Below are positions 33,348 to 41,986 of a stretch of DNA of 64,000 nucleotides, piece after piece. The position numbers were made by a program, and so were the translations under genes. The notes beneath the pieces were generated by a model. That model searched no databases. It was not told the DNA's origin and saw nothing but the letters and a program-made list of their open reading frames with translations. Location of the stretch: the NCBI RefSeq assembly GCF_035969385.1, contig NZ_JAYKKJ010000008.1, forward strand, positions 62,001-126,000, read 5' to 3'. The DNA comes from SELP01 sp035969385. Lineage in GTDB: Bacteria; Pseudomonadota; Alphaproteobacteria; Rhodobacterales; Rhodobacteraceae. Position 1 is the first letter of the stretch, and each line of letters begins with the position of its first letter.

Positions 33348-34289
33348 ATGTCAAGAATGAGGCAGACCGCCGTCATGGCGGAAAATCAAACTGGGACAAG
33401 GGCGCGGCATCGTATCGCGACCGGCCGGATTGAGGATGGACGTCGAGTGGTATCGAGACTTGCAAGTGCGCTGACACGCGCGTTTCTGATGGTGTTGCTG
33501 GTTGCGACGCCGTCGATCCTATTGCCGGGGACACCGGCCGACACGACGCAAATCGTGGCCCTTGTTGGTCTTGTCGCGGGCGTGTTTACCTTTGTCGAAT
33601 ACCGGGCCGCCTATCCCAGCCTTGTCGAATTTCGGGACGCGCCGCCGTTCAACCGAATCCGGTTCTTGGCACTGTTCATGACCATCTTCATGCTTGCGGT
33701 GATTTGCCGGGGCAAGATTGCGCCAACGACTCTGACGTTGTTTTTCGATGCGATCGGAACGCGGATCGCCGACCTGATAGATTTCCCCTATTCGCCTGTC
33801 CGCCTGATGGTGCTGATGCTGCCCGAGAACGCAAGCGTTGACCTTGTGGCATCGGTTCGCACTGCGGCGGGCCTGTCTTACCTGATCTCGATCCTGTCGC
33901 TTGGCGTCTTTGTTCTGGTGATGCGGTTCCAGCGCTGGCCGCGCCAGGTGGGCGGATTCAATGTCTGGACCAACATGCCCACCTTCGACCCGACCGCAGG
34001 CGGCGACGTGGTGGAGCGGCTCAGCCGGGACAGCCAGATTAACCTTATCTTAGGATTCTTGCTGCCATTCGTGATCCCGGCCTTCGTCAAGCTGGCATCC
34101 AACCTGTTCGACCCGATCAGCCTGGCGGACCCGCATACATTGATCTGGACGATGACCGCATGGGCCTTCTTGCCATCCTCCCTTCTGATGCGCGGAATCG
34201 CGATCCAGAGGGTTGCGCGGATGATCTGCGAAAAGCGCCGTCGCGACTATGCCGCCTCGCAAGAGGAATGGGAGCCGGCCTCGGCCTGA
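33348..34289 (+). CDS. Six-helix hypothetical membrane protein
   Basis: The start among ATGs at 33348, 33357 and 33375 is uncertain. The protein (about 313 residues) has a basic N terminus (RARHRIATGRIEDGRR). Six hydrophobic segments follow: LTRAFLMVLLVATPSILLPG, IVALVGLVAGVFTFVEY, FLALFMTIFMLAVICRG, LSYLISILSLGVFVLVM, LILGFLLPFVIPAF and WTMTAWAFLPSSLLM. A conserved-looking loop reads FNVWTNMPTFDPTAGGDVVERL. No transporter or enzyme motif is recognised. The end overlaps the EEP-protein start by 22 bases, so the two are translationally coupled and probably functionally linked. Confidence 0.72.
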   Translation: MSRMRQTAVMAENQTGTRARHRIATGRIEDGRRVVSRLASALTRAFLMVLLVATPSILLPGTPADTTQIVALVGLVAGVFTFVEYRAAYPSLVEFRDAPPFNRIRFLALFMTIFMLAVICRGKIAPTTLTLFFDAIGTRIADLIDFPYSPVRLMVLMLPENASVDLVASVRTAAGLSYLISILSLGVFVLVMRFQRWPRQVGGFNVWTNMPTFDPTAGGDVVERLSRDSQINLILGFLLPFVIPAFVKLASNLFDPISLADPHTLIWTMTAWAFLPSSLLMRGIAIQRVARMICEKRRRDYAASQEEWEPASA

Positions 34290-35344
34290 TCCTTTCGGCG
34301 ACGACCGCACTTGCCGATCCGATCCGTGTTGCCACCTTTGCCGCCCCGCTAAGCCGGGATGGTCCGGGGCTTCTGCTACGCGATATCCTGAAGGGCGACG
34401 ATCCGGGCATCGCGGCGATTGCCGCCGTTATTGCCCAAACTGATCCCGATATCCTGATCCTGACCGATTTCGACTATGACGCGGGTCAGGCCGCGCTGGG
34501 TGCCTTTGCCGATCTGTTGGGACAGTCCGGGGTGCCATATCCCCACAGCTTCGCGCACGCGCCCAACAGCGTGTGGATGACCGATCTGGACCTTGACGGT
34601 GACGGTCGGCTGGGCGGCGCGGCAGACCGGCAGGGGTTCGGGTTCTTTGCCGGGGACAATGGCATGGCGGTGCTCTCGCGCCTGCCGATTGATGCGGGGG
34701 CCTCTGTCGATCTGTCGGACGTGCTGTGGCGTGACCTGCCCGGTGCGACCCTGCCCGAAGACGATTTCCCGTCGGCCGAGGCGCAGGCGGTTCAACGGTT
34801 GTCGTCCTCTGGCCATTGGATCGTGCGGATTGCCCCGCCAGACGGACCGCCCTTTGACCTGCTGGTTTTTGCCGCCACCCCGCCGGTGTTCGACGGGCCG
34901 GAAGACCTGAACGGATTGCGGGGCCGGGATGAACTGCGCCTGTGGACGGCGGTTTTGGACGGGGCATTTGGCAAGGCGCCGGACAGTTTCGTCATCGCGG
35001 GCAACAGCAACCTTGATCCGGTGGATGGTGACGGGTTCGCCGGGGCGATGGCCGATTTTCTGTCCGACCCCCGACTGCAAGACCCGGCCCCGCAGAGCGC
35101 GGGCGCAGCCTTGGTCCCCGATCCCGATCATCGTGGCGACCCCGCCTTTGACACCGCCGACTGGCCAGAGGGCGCGCCGGGGAACCTGCGGGTGTCCTAT
35201 GTCCTGCCTTCTGTCGGCTGGATCGTGGAAGGCGCGGGCGTTTTCTGGCCCGCGCCCGACGATCCTGCGGCCGCGCTACTGGGCGACGACGGGCTTGCCG
35301 CCGGGCCGCATCGCCTTGTCTGGGTTGATCTGCGCCGCGAGTGA
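34268..35344 (+). CDS. Secreted endonuclease/exonuclease/phosphatase-family protein
   Basis: The 358-residue product starts MGAGLGLILSATTALADPIR, a short signal peptide, then RVATFAAPLSRDGPGLLLRD. The EEP fold is indicated by DPDILILTDFDYD, NGMAVLSRLPI, VIAGNSNLDPVDGDGF and a histidine near the end in AAGPHRLVWVDL. Members hydrolyse phosphoesters of DNA, lipids or inositol phosphates; with a signal peptide it would act in the periplasm. GAGGA directly abuts the ATG, so expression probably relies on coupling to the upstream membrane-protein gene. Its last 69 bases overlap the convergent epimerase gene. Confidence 0.82.
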   Translation: MGAGLGLILSATTALADPIRVATFAAPLSRDGPGLLLRDILKGDDPGIAAIAAVIAQTDPDILILTDFDYDAGQAALGAFADLLGQSGVPYPHSFAHAPNSVWMTDLDLDGDGRLGGAADRQGFGFFAGDNGMAVLSRLPIDAGASVDLSDVLWRDLPGATLPEDDFPSAEAQAVQRLSSSGHWIVRIAPPDGPPFDLLVFAATPPVFDGPEDLNGLRGRDELRLWTAVLDGAFGKAPDSFVIAGNSNLDPVDGDGFAGAMADFLSDPRLQDPAPQSAGAALVPDPDHRGDPAFDTADWPEGAPGNLRVSYVLPSVGWIVEGAGVFWPAPDDPAAALLGDDGLAAGPHRLVWVDLRRE

Positions 35345-36184
35345 GGCGCGGATCACCGCATCAAACGGCGTGTCCTGAAACCCGGGCAAAAGGCGGTCGA
35401 ACTTGTCCCGGCCCAGCCAGTGAGAGGTGTCCCAAAGGTAGCGCATTTCTTTCATCTCGCGCGCCAGTTCCCAGACCGGGGACAGGGCGGACATGATCCA
35501 CCAGGGGAAGTGGCTGAACCGCACGGATCGCCCAAGTTGCCGTTCAAGTTCGTCTCGCAACTGCGCGCCGCTGAAGGCGTGGCCGGGAAATGGAATGTCC
35601 TCGAACGGCGCAAGATCGCCCCGCCGGTTTGCCAGCATCACCGCCGCCCGCGCCCAATCGGGCAAGTAGCAGTAGGCCTGCATCACATCCGGCCCGCCCG
35701 CGATGGTCAGCTTGCCCGATTTGATCCCGCGCAGGTGGACCATCGACATCACGTCGCCGTTGGCCAGCGGGTCGATGAAATTGCCGGCCCGCAGGATGAT
35801 CGTGGGCACGCCAGACGCGCGGTAGGTTTCTTCCATCTCTTTGCGGATCTGACCTTTGCGGCTGACCGGGGTTTGTGGGGTCTGTTCGGACCATTCGCCG
35901 CCCCGATCGCCGTAGTTGTAGACGTTGCCGGGAATGATGACGGTGGCCCCGCTGGCGCGGGCGGCGGCGATGACCTGCGCGGTGATCTGCGGGATCAGGT
36001 TGGCCCAGTCGTGATAGGCGGGCGGGTTCAACCCGTTGACGATTACATCCGCCCCCTGTGCCGCCTTGGTCATGTCGGTGCCACGGCGGTAGTAATCCAC
36101 CTGCCAGCCCGCGTCCCTGAATGCCTGCCCCGCGTGATGCCCGATCTTGCCCGAGCCGCCGAGGATGAGAACCTTTCCAGTCAT
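35276..36184 (-). CDS. NAD(P)-dependent epimerase/reductase (atypical SDR)
   Basis: The 302-residue protein begins MTGKVLILGGSGKIGHHAGQ, an extended-SDR Rossmann motif (GGxGxxG). Later features are VIVNGLNPPAYHDWANLIPQ, VIIPGNVYNYGD with a tyrosine in the family's usual region, and ILRAGNFIDPLANG. It is likely a reductase or epimerase of a small carbonyl substrate; the quinone-reductase-like NmrA group is an alternative. AAGGAGATCGAC gives an ideal ribosome-binding site, so the ATG ten codons upstream is not used. It diverges from the LysR gene at 36275 and overlaps the EEP gene at its 3' end. Confidence 0.85.
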   Translation of the reverse strand: MTGKVLILGGSGKIGHHAGQAFRDAGWQVDYYRRGTDMTKAAQGADVIVNGLNPPAYHDWANLIPQITAQVIAAARASGATVIIPGNVYNYGDRGGEWSEQTPQTPVSRKGQIRKEMEETYRASGVPTIILRAGNFIDPLANGDVMSMVHLRGIKSGKLTIAGGPDVMQAYCYLPDWARAAVMLANRRGDLAPFEDIPFPGHAFSGAQLRDELERQLGRSVRFSHFPWWIMSALSPVWELAREMKEMRYLWDTSHWLGRDKFDRLLPGFQDTPFDAVIRASLAAQINPDKAMRPGGKPVVAQ

Positions 36185-36245
36185 GTCGATCTCCTTCGTC
36201 TGATGGGTCGACATTTAGCCATTCACCTGCGTTTTGAAATTGCCC

Positions 36246-36276
36246 ATGATCGCATATCATGTATTCATTATTGAAT
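36246..36276. promoter_or_regulatory. Two palindromes in the epimerase/LysR divergent region
   Basis: ATGAT-CGCAT-ATCAT (36246-36260) and ATTCA-TTAT-TGAAT (36263-36276) lie side by side; the second reaches into the LysR ATG. LysR proteins often bind such interrupted dyads and repress their own gene while controlling the divergent one. Confidence 0.45.
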
Positions 36277-37171
36277 GACAAAACCGCTCCAATCCCTCGA
36301 CTGGTCTTTGGTGCAAGCTTTTCTTGCCGTGGCCGAAACCGGCAGCCTGTCCGCCGCAGCCCGCGACCTTGGCAGCAGCCAGCCGACCCTTGGCCGCCAA
36401 ATCAAGGCGATCGAGGCGCAGCTGGGTGCGGCGCTGTTTCACCGCCGGGCGCGCGGCTTCGAACTGACCGAGACCGGCGCGGCGCTGGTCGCCCCGGCCC
36501 GCGACATGCGCGAGGCCATGCACCGGATCGCCCTGACCGCTGCGGGGCGCGAGGAGCGGCTGGCGGGCACCGTGCGGATCACGGCCAGCGTTGTTATGTC
36601 GACCTTTCATCTGCCCGCGATCCTGACCCGCATCCGCGAGGCCGAGCCGGAGATCGAACTGGAGCTGGTCCCGTCAGACACCAGCAGCAACCTGCTGTAT
36701 CGCGAGGCGGACATCGCGATCCGCATGTATCGGCCGACGCAACTGGATCTTGTGACGCGCCATATCGGCGACCTGCCACTGGCGGCTTATGCCGCCACCT
36801 CCTATTTGGCGCGGCGCGGCCGTCCAAAGGGACCGCAGGACCTACCGCAACATGAGGTGATTGGCTATGACGCCCAGTCCGACATTCTGGACGGGTTCCG
36901 GGCGGCGGGCATGGATGTGGACCGCCATTGGTTCCGGATGCGCACCGATGACCAGCTTGCCTATTGGGCGCTGGTGCGGGCGGGGGCGGGTATCGGGTTT
37001 TCGCAGGCCGAGATCGGGGACAACGACCCATTGGTCGAACGGCTGGACTTTGGGTTTCCCTTGCCGACGCTGCCGGTCTGGCTGACTGCGCATGAGGCGA
37101 TGCGGCAAACCCCGCGCATCCGCCGCGTCTGGGACATGCTGGTCGAGGGGCTTTCGCCTTTGGTTTCTTGA
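36275..37171 (+). CDS. LysR-family transcriptional regulator
   Basis: The 298-residue protein has the LysR winged helix (LDWSLVQAFLAVAETGSLSA, then SSQPTLGRQIKAIEAQLGAALF) and an effector domain that includes VRITASVVMSTFHLPAILTR and ELVPSDTSSNLLYREADIAI. It belongs by pattern to the subgroup that senses small aromatic or carbonyl compounds, but the ligand is unknown. The divergent epimerase is the probable target. The start overlaps the palindrome at 36263-36276, indicating autoregulation. The leuB gene follows after 58 bases in the same direction. Confidence 0.93.
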   Translation: MTKPLQSLDWSLVQAFLAVAETGSLSAAARDLGSSQPTLGRQIKAIEAQLGAALFHRRARGFELTETGAALVAPARDMREAMHRIALTAAGREERLAGTVRITASVVMSTFHLPAILTRIREAEPEIELELVPSDTSSNLLYREADIAIRMYRPTQLDLVTRHIGDLPLAAYAATSYLARRGRPKGPQDLPQHEVIGYDAQSDILDGFRAAGMDVDRHWFRMRTDDQLAYWALVRAGAGIGFSQAEIGDNDPLVERLDFGFPLPTLPVWLTAHEAMRQTPRIRRVWDMLVEGLSPLVS

Positions 37172-37229
37172 CCCTCGCGGGGCAAAGGGCTAGGCCGTGC
37201 CGAACCCTTATCACGACGGAACCAAACCC

Positions 37230-38336
37230 ATGTCCAACCCCTCTCTCCTCATCCTGCCCGGCGACGGGATCGGCCCGGAAGTCATGGCCGAGGTCAAGAA
37301 GATCATCGGCTGGTACGGCGACAAGCGCGGCCTGAAGTTCGACGTCAGCGAAGACCTGGTCGGCGGGGCCGCCTATGACGCCCATGGCACGCCGCTGCAC
37401 GACGACACGATGGCCAAGGCGCAAGAGGTGGACGCGGTTCTTCTGGGTGCCGTGGGTGGCCCGAAGTACGACGTGCTGGATTTCAGCGTAAAGCCGGAAC
37501 GCGGGTTGCTGCGCCTGCGCAAGGAAATGGATCTGTATGCCAACCTGCGTCCGGCCCAGTGCTTTGACGCGCTGGCCGATTTCTCGTCCCTGAAAAAGGA
37601 CGTGGTTGCGGGCCTCGACATCATGATCGTCCGCGAACTGACCAGCGGCATCTATTTCGGCGAGCCGCGCGGCATCTTCGAGGAAGGCAACGAACGCGTG
37701 GGGATCAACACCCAGCGCTACACGGAATCCGAGATCGACCGCGTCGCCCGGTCTGCCTTTGAACTGGCACGTCGCCGGGGCAACAAGGTCTGTTCGATGG
37801 AAAAGGCCAACGTGATGGAATCGGGCATCCTGTGGCGCGAAGTGGTCCAGAAGGTCCACGACGAGGACTATCCGGATGTCGAGCTGTCGCACATGTACGC
37901 CGACGCCGGCGCGATGCAGCTGTGCCGCTGGCCCAAGCAGTTCGACGTGATCGTCACCGACAACCTGTTTGGCGACCTTCTGTCGGATGCCGCCGCGATG
38001 CTGACCGGATCGCTTGGGATGCTGCCCTCGGCCTCGCTTGGCGCGCCGATGGCCAATGGCCGCCCGAAGGCGCTGTATGAACCCGTGCACGGGTCGGCCC
38101 CGGATATCGCCGGTCAGGGCAAGGCCAACCCCATCGCCTGTGTACTGTCCTTCGCAATGGCGCTGCGCTATTCCTTCGATCAGGGGGAAGAGGCCGACCG
38201 TCTGGAAAAGGCTGTTGAAAAGGTTCTGGCCGACGGTGTCCGCACCGCCGACCTTCTGGGCGAAGAGGGCGTGACCCCCGTGACCACCAGCGAAATGGGC
38301 GACGCGATCATCGGGGCGCTTGACGCCAGCCTCTGA
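37230..38336 (+). CDS. leuB: 3-isopropylmalate dehydrogenase
   Basis: LeuB oxidises and decarboxylates 3-isopropylmalate to 2-ketoisocaproate. The 368-residue protein starts MSNPSLLILPGDGIGPEVMA. It shows AVGGPKYDV, the substrate arginines in LLRLRKEMDLYANLRP, and VRELTSGIYFGEPRG. The metal site is represented by DNLFGDLLSDAAAMLTGSLG and the NAD site by EPVHGSAPDIAGQGKANP. GACGGAACC is a weak ribosome-binding site. It is separated from leuCD by four genes, as in many alphaproteobacteria. A perfect terminator follows. Confidence 0.97.
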   Translation: MSNPSLLILPGDGIGPEVMAEVKKIIGWYGDKRGLKFDVSEDLVGGAAYDAHGTPLHDDTMAKAQEVDAVLLGAVGGPKYDVLDFSVKPERGLLRLRKEMDLYANLRPAQCFDALADFSSLKKDVVAGLDIMIVRELTSGIYFGEPRGIFEEGNERVGINTQRYTESEIDRVARSAFELARRRGNKVCSMEKANVMESGILWREVVQKVHDEDYPDVELSHMYADAGAMQLCRWPKQFDVIVTDNLFGDLLSDAAAMLTGSLGMLPSASLGAPMANGRPKALYEPVHGSAPDIAGQGKANPIACVLSFAMALRYSFDQGEEADRLEKAVEKVLADGVRTADLLGEEGVTPVTTSEMGDAIIGALDASL

Positions 38337-38360
38337 TCTGATCGGACGTTGACAACAGAA

Positions 38361-38391
38361 CCCCGCCCAACGCAGGGCGGGGTTTCGTATT
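38361..38391 (+). terminator. leuB terminator
   Basis: CCCCGCCC-AACGCA-GGGCGGGG is a perfect 8-bp stem followed by TTTCGTATTTT, 24 bases after the leuB stop. Confidence 0.85.
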
Positions 38392-38463
38392 TTGAGGGTC
38401 GCCAGATTGACCCCGCGGCGATATTCCCCAAGACTGTTGGCGCTATCACCGAAGGCCGGATTC

Positions 38464-39426
38464 ATGAGCCAGAATATCAAAGGCGCGCTTTACGCGCTGA
38501 TCGCATTTGGCATTTTCGCCACCCATGACGTTCTGGTGAAAATCCTTGGCGGGGCTTATTCGCCGGTCCAACTGGTGTTTTTCAGCGTCCTTCTCAGCTT
38601 TCCGCTGGCCACGTTGATGCTGATGCGGGATGCGACGCCGGGCACCCTGTTGCCCGCGCACCCGTGGTGGATGGCCCTGCGGACCGTCGCGGCAGTGGTG
38701 ACCGGCATGTCGGCCTTTTATGCGTTTTCGGTTCTGCCCTTGGCGCAGGTCTATGCGATGATCTTCGCCTCGCCCCTGATCATCACCGTTCTGGCGATCC
38801 CGATTCTGGGCGAAAAGGTGCGCCTTCGCCGGGGACTGGCCGTGCTGGTCGGGCTTGCCGGGGTCATGGTCGTGCTGCGGCCGGGACAGACCGAACTGGG
38901 CCTTGGGCACCTTGCCGCGCTGATGGCGGCCTTTGGCGGGGCGCTGAACTCGGTCGTGGTGCGCAAGATCGGGGCGGACGAACGCAACGTGGTTCTTCTG
39001 CTTTATCCGATGGTCGCAAACTTCCTTGTGATGGGCGCGTTCCTTGCCCTCATCTACAAACCGATGCCGGTGGAGCATCTGGGCCTGCTGGCGATCCTGT
39101 CGGTTCTGGCCTGGGTCGCGGGGCTGGGAATCATCGCGGCCTATAAATCGGGCGAGGCGGTGATCGTTGCGCCGATGCAATATTCCCAGATCCTTTGGGC
39201 CAGTGCCTATGGCGCGTTCTTCTTCGATGAACAGATCGACGGGGCAACGGCGCTGGGATCGGCGATCATTATCGCCTCGGGCCTTTATATCGTGCTGCGC
39301 GAAAGCAAATCGGGCAATTCTGCCAACCGTCCGGTGTTGCGCACCCGGTCCCGACCGGACACCGGAACCACCCTGCGGATCAGCCCGTTCCTGCCCAGTT
39401 CGATCCGCTTCAAAAGGGGGCAATAA
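38464..39426 (+). CDS. DMT-superfamily (EamA) exporter
   Basis: The 320-residue protein starts MSQNIKGALYALIAFGIFAT and has ten hydrophobic segments in two EamA repeats (first repeat ending VMVVLRPG, second ending ASGLYIVLRES). It closely resembles the exporter gene at 13170 in layout, for example ATHDVLVKILGG against INDMAIKFLSGG, which suggests paralogues. The C-terminal tail is basic and polar. The substrate is unknown. The tRNA-Pro gene follows 46 bases later. Confidence 0.88.
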   Translation: MSQNIKGALYALIAFGIFATHDVLVKILGGAYSPVQLVFFSVLLSFPLATLMLMRDATPGTLLPAHPWWMALRTVAAVVTGMSAFYAFSVLPLAQVYAMIFASPLIITVLAIPILGEKVRLRRGLAVLVGLAGVMVVLRPGQTELGLGHLAALMAAFGGALNSVVVRKIGADERNVVLLLYPMVANFLVMGAFLALIYKPMPVEHLGLLAILSVLAWVAGLGIIAAYKSGEAVIVAPMQYSQILWASAYGAFFFDEQIDGATALGSAIIIASGLYIVLRESKSGNSANRPVLRTRSRPDTGTTLRISPFLPSSIRFKRGQ

Positions 39427-39472
39427 GGCGCTTGCATATTCCGCGCGGGCGGATTAACCCACGCCCCACGGT

Positions 39473-39549
39473 CGGAGCGTAGCGCAGCCTGGTAGCGCAC
39501 CTGCTTCGGGAGCAGGGGGTCGGAGGTTCGAATCCTCTCGCTCCGACCA
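39473..39549 (+). tRNA. tRNA-Pro (anticodon CGG), CCA encoded
   Basis: The 77-base cloverleaf has acceptor arms CGGAGCG and CGCTCCG, a D arm GCGC...GCGC, an anticodon stem CCTGC/GCAGG around TTCGGGA (anticodon CGG), a TTCGAAT T-loop closed by GGAGG/CCTCT and an encoded ACCA end. Confidence 0.96.
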
Positions 39550-39675
39550 ATTTCCCGATTATCAGATATCGTTGATGCAAGACCTTCGCATGGTCGCGGA
39601 CCGGGGTTGGCATGTCGCGGCCAAGGATTGCACCCTCTTCGGACAGGGCGATAGGCTAGCGGGATGGAGGCCCCA

Positions 39676-40824
39676 ATGACGTTTGACCCTTCCGAGCTTG
39701 TCGCGCTTCGCCGCGAATTTCACCGCAATCCTGAATTGGGTTTCAAAGAGGACAGGACCAAGGCCCGAGTGGCGGAAATGCTTCGCGGTTGGGGCATCGA
39801 GGTTCAGGAAGGGGCCGGGGTCGTTGGTATCCTGCGCGCGGGGACCGGCAACCGGGCCATCGCTCTGCGCGCGGACATGGATGCCCTGCCGATTCTTGAG
39901 ACCAGCACCCATGACTACCCGTCGCAAACGCCCGGCGTGATGCATGCCTGCGGCCATGACGGCCATACCGCCATGCTGCTTGGGGCCGCACGGGCGCTGG
40001 CCTCAGATCCGGGGTTCGACGGGACGGTCGTATTCCTGTTTCAGCCAAATGAAGAACACGGCCTTGGCGCGCGGGCGATGATCGACGAAGGAGTGCTGGA
40101 CCGTATCCCGTTTGAAGAGGTCTATGCCATCCACAACCTGCCCGGAGCGCCAGTCGGCCAGGTATCGACCCGGCCCGGCCTGATCTGTTCATCCGAAAGC
40201 CTTTTCGAGATCGAAATCACCGGTCAGGGTGGGCATGCGTCCATGCCGCAAGTGGGCCGGGACGCGATTACAATCGGCGCAGAGATCGTGACCGCCCTGC
40301 AAACCATCGTTTCGCGCAAACTGGCGCCCGGCGCGGGCGCGGTGGTGTCGGTCACCGAATTCCTGACAGACGGTCAGCGCAACGTGCTGCCGGGGCATGC
40401 CGTCCTGAAAGGGGACGCACGGGCGCGGACACCGGCAGACCGCGCCACGATTGAAACCGCGATGCGCCAGATTGCCGAGGGGATTGCCGCGGCGCATGGG
40501 GTCACGGCCCGTGTCGAATTTCGGACCGAATTCATTGAAACGATCAATGCGCCAGTCCCGACTGACGCGGTCGTTCGAGCCGCGCAAACGGCAGGGCTGG
40601 ACGTTGTGCCAGACCGCGACCCGATGAGCTTTTCCGAAGATTTCGCCCATTTCGCCGCCGCCGTGCCGGGCTGCTTCCTGTTGCTGGGCAACGGCACCGA
40701 AGGACCGAACGGCAAGCCCCTTCATTCCGACGACTATGATTTCAACGATGCGCTCTTGCCGATCGGGGTGTCGTTCTGGACGGAACTGGTGCGCGATCGC
40801 CTGCCAGCCAAGACGGAGCAGTAA
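39676..40824 (+). CDS. M20-family amidohydrolase (hippurate-hydrolase type)
   Basis: The 382-residue protein starts MTFDPSELVALRREFHRNPE; the GGAGG before this ATG is itself just downstream of another ATG at 39664, so the later start is preferred. M20D metal motifs are present: ALRADMDALPI, VMHACGHDGHTAMLLGA and FQPNEEHGLGARAMI. A dimerisation domain begins with FEIEITGQGGHASMPQ, and the last ligand is in LPLHSDDYDFN-like KPLHSDDYDFN. Such enzymes cleave N-acyl amino acids. The M24 gene starts one base after the stop, so the two work from one transcript. Confidence 0.93.
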   Translation: MTFDPSELVALRREFHRNPELGFKEDRTKARVAEMLRGWGIEVQEGAGVVGILRAGTGNRAIALRADMDALPILETSTHDYPSQTPGVMHACGHDGHTAMLLGAARALASDPGFDGTVVFLFQPNEEHGLGARAMIDEGVLDRIPFEEVYAIHNLPGAPVGQVSTRPGLICSSESLFEIEITGQGGHASMPQVGRDAITIGAEIVTALQTIVSRKLAPGAGAVVSVTEFLTDGQRNVLPGHAVLKGDARARTPADRATIETAMRQIAEGIAAAHGVTARVEFRTEFIETINAPVPTDAVVRAAQTAGLDVVPDRDPMSFSEDFAHFAAAVPGCFLLLGNGTEGPNGKPLHSDDYDFNDALLPIGVSFWTELVRDRLPAKTEQ

Positions 40825-40825
40825 C

Positions 40826-41977
40826 ATGACCCAGTTTTCGGACCGCATGGACAGGTTTCGCGCCCGGCTCGCAGAGGCGGGGACGGATGTCGCGCTGATC
40901 ACGGATGATGACAATGTCTATTACCTGACCGGGTATCACGACTATCTGCACATGGAATTCGGTCGTCCGACGATTCTGGTGGTGCCGAAGGACGGCGACA
41001 GCCTGTTGATCACCCCGTCAATTGACCTGAATACCGCGGTGGCATCCGCGCAGGTCGGGCGGATCGCGGCGTGGAATGACGGAATGGGCGCGGAATGGCG
41101 GGCGGAACTGCCAGGGGCGCTGCGGGGCGCGGGCCGCGTCGGGATCGAACCCGACCACATGCCGCCGGTCGTCCGGGCCTATATCGCCGACCTTCTGGAC
41201 CCACAGGCAATCTGCCCGGTCACCCCGATCCTGAATGATCTTCGGATGATCAAATCGCCGGAAGAACTGCAATTGGCTCGCCATGCCGGGCAGGTGGCGA
41301 ATGCGATGATGGCGGCGGGCCGCGCCGCGATTGCCGATGGTGTTCCTGAATTCGAGGTGGCGCTGGCCACATCCGCCGCCGGAACCCGCAAGGCGGCGGC
41401 ACTGCTGGCAGCGCATTACGATGCGGCAGACATGTCGCCCAACACCCATTTCCTGCAGATCATGGCATCTGGTGACACGATCACGAAGACCCATCACCGC
41501 GCGACGAACCGGATTATGCGGCGGGGCGAACCGGTGTTCCTATGCTTTTGCGGCATGACCAATTTCCATCGGTTCAAACTGGGGTTCGACCGGACCTTCT
41601 GGATCGGCGCGCCCAGCGATCCGTCGCAATTGGACGTCTATCGCGTCGCCGTGGAAAGCCAGCAGGCCGCGCTTTCGGTGCTCCGGCCCGGCGTGACCGC
41701 CGAAAGCGTTCACGCCGCCTATGCCGAGGTGATCCAGGGTGCCGGATTCGAATACCCGTTCCGCTGCGGCCGCGCGACCGGGTTCAGTTTTCTTGAGAAA
41801 CCGCAACTGGTTACGGGGGATATGACCGTCTTGCAGCCGGGTATGGTGCTGGCGGTTGACGGGTCCGTTTCGGTCGATACCTTCCGCGCCCAAGTGGGCG
41901 ACAGTTTCATCCTGACCGAAGATGGCTACGAGCCGCTGACAGACCATCCGAAGTCGGTTGAGGATGTGATGCTCTAA
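40826..41977 (+). CDS. M24-family (pita-bread fold) protein lacking metal ligands, creatinase-like
   Basis: The 383-residue protein has a creatinase N-terminal domain (DVALITDDDNVYYLTGYHDYLHM) and an M24 C-terminal domain (residues about 160-380). At the places where metal-dependent aminopeptidases have Asp, Asp, His, Glu and Glu, it reads EPVFLCFCGMTNFHRFKLGFDRTF, GRATGFSFLEKP, VLAVDGSVSVD and VGDSFILTEDG, so most ligands are missing. This is the creatinase/ectoine-hydrolase kind of M24, which works without the dinuclear metal. Translation follows the M20 gene by one base, suggesting a two-step breakdown of an N-acylated or cyclic amidine/amide compound. Confidence 0.8.
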   Translation: MTQFSDRMDRFRARLAEAGTDVALITDDDNVYYLTGYHDYLHMEFGRPTILVVPKDGDSLLITPSIDLNTAVASAQVGRIAAWNDGMGAEWRAELPGALRGAGRVGIEPDHMPPVVRAYIADLLDPQAICPVTPILNDLRMIKSPEELQLARHAGQVANAMMAAGRAAIADGVPEFEVALATSAAGTRKAAALLAAHYDAADMSPNTHFLQIMASGDTITKTHHRATNRIMRRGEPVFLCFCGMTNFHRFKLGFDRTFWIGAPSDPSQLDVYRVAVESQQAALSVLRPGVTAESVHAAYAEVIQGAGFEYPFRCGRATGFSFLEKPQLVTGDMTVLQPGMVLAVDGSVSVDTFRAQVGDSFILTEDGYEPLTDHPKSVEDVML

Positions 41978-41986
41978 CGCTTTGCG

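Noticed and set aside
39473..39549. tRNA-Pro as attachment site for an integrated element
   Set aside because: No integrase, direct repeat of the tRNA 3' end or foreign-looking gene block follows; the next genes are ordinary chromosomal hydrolases.
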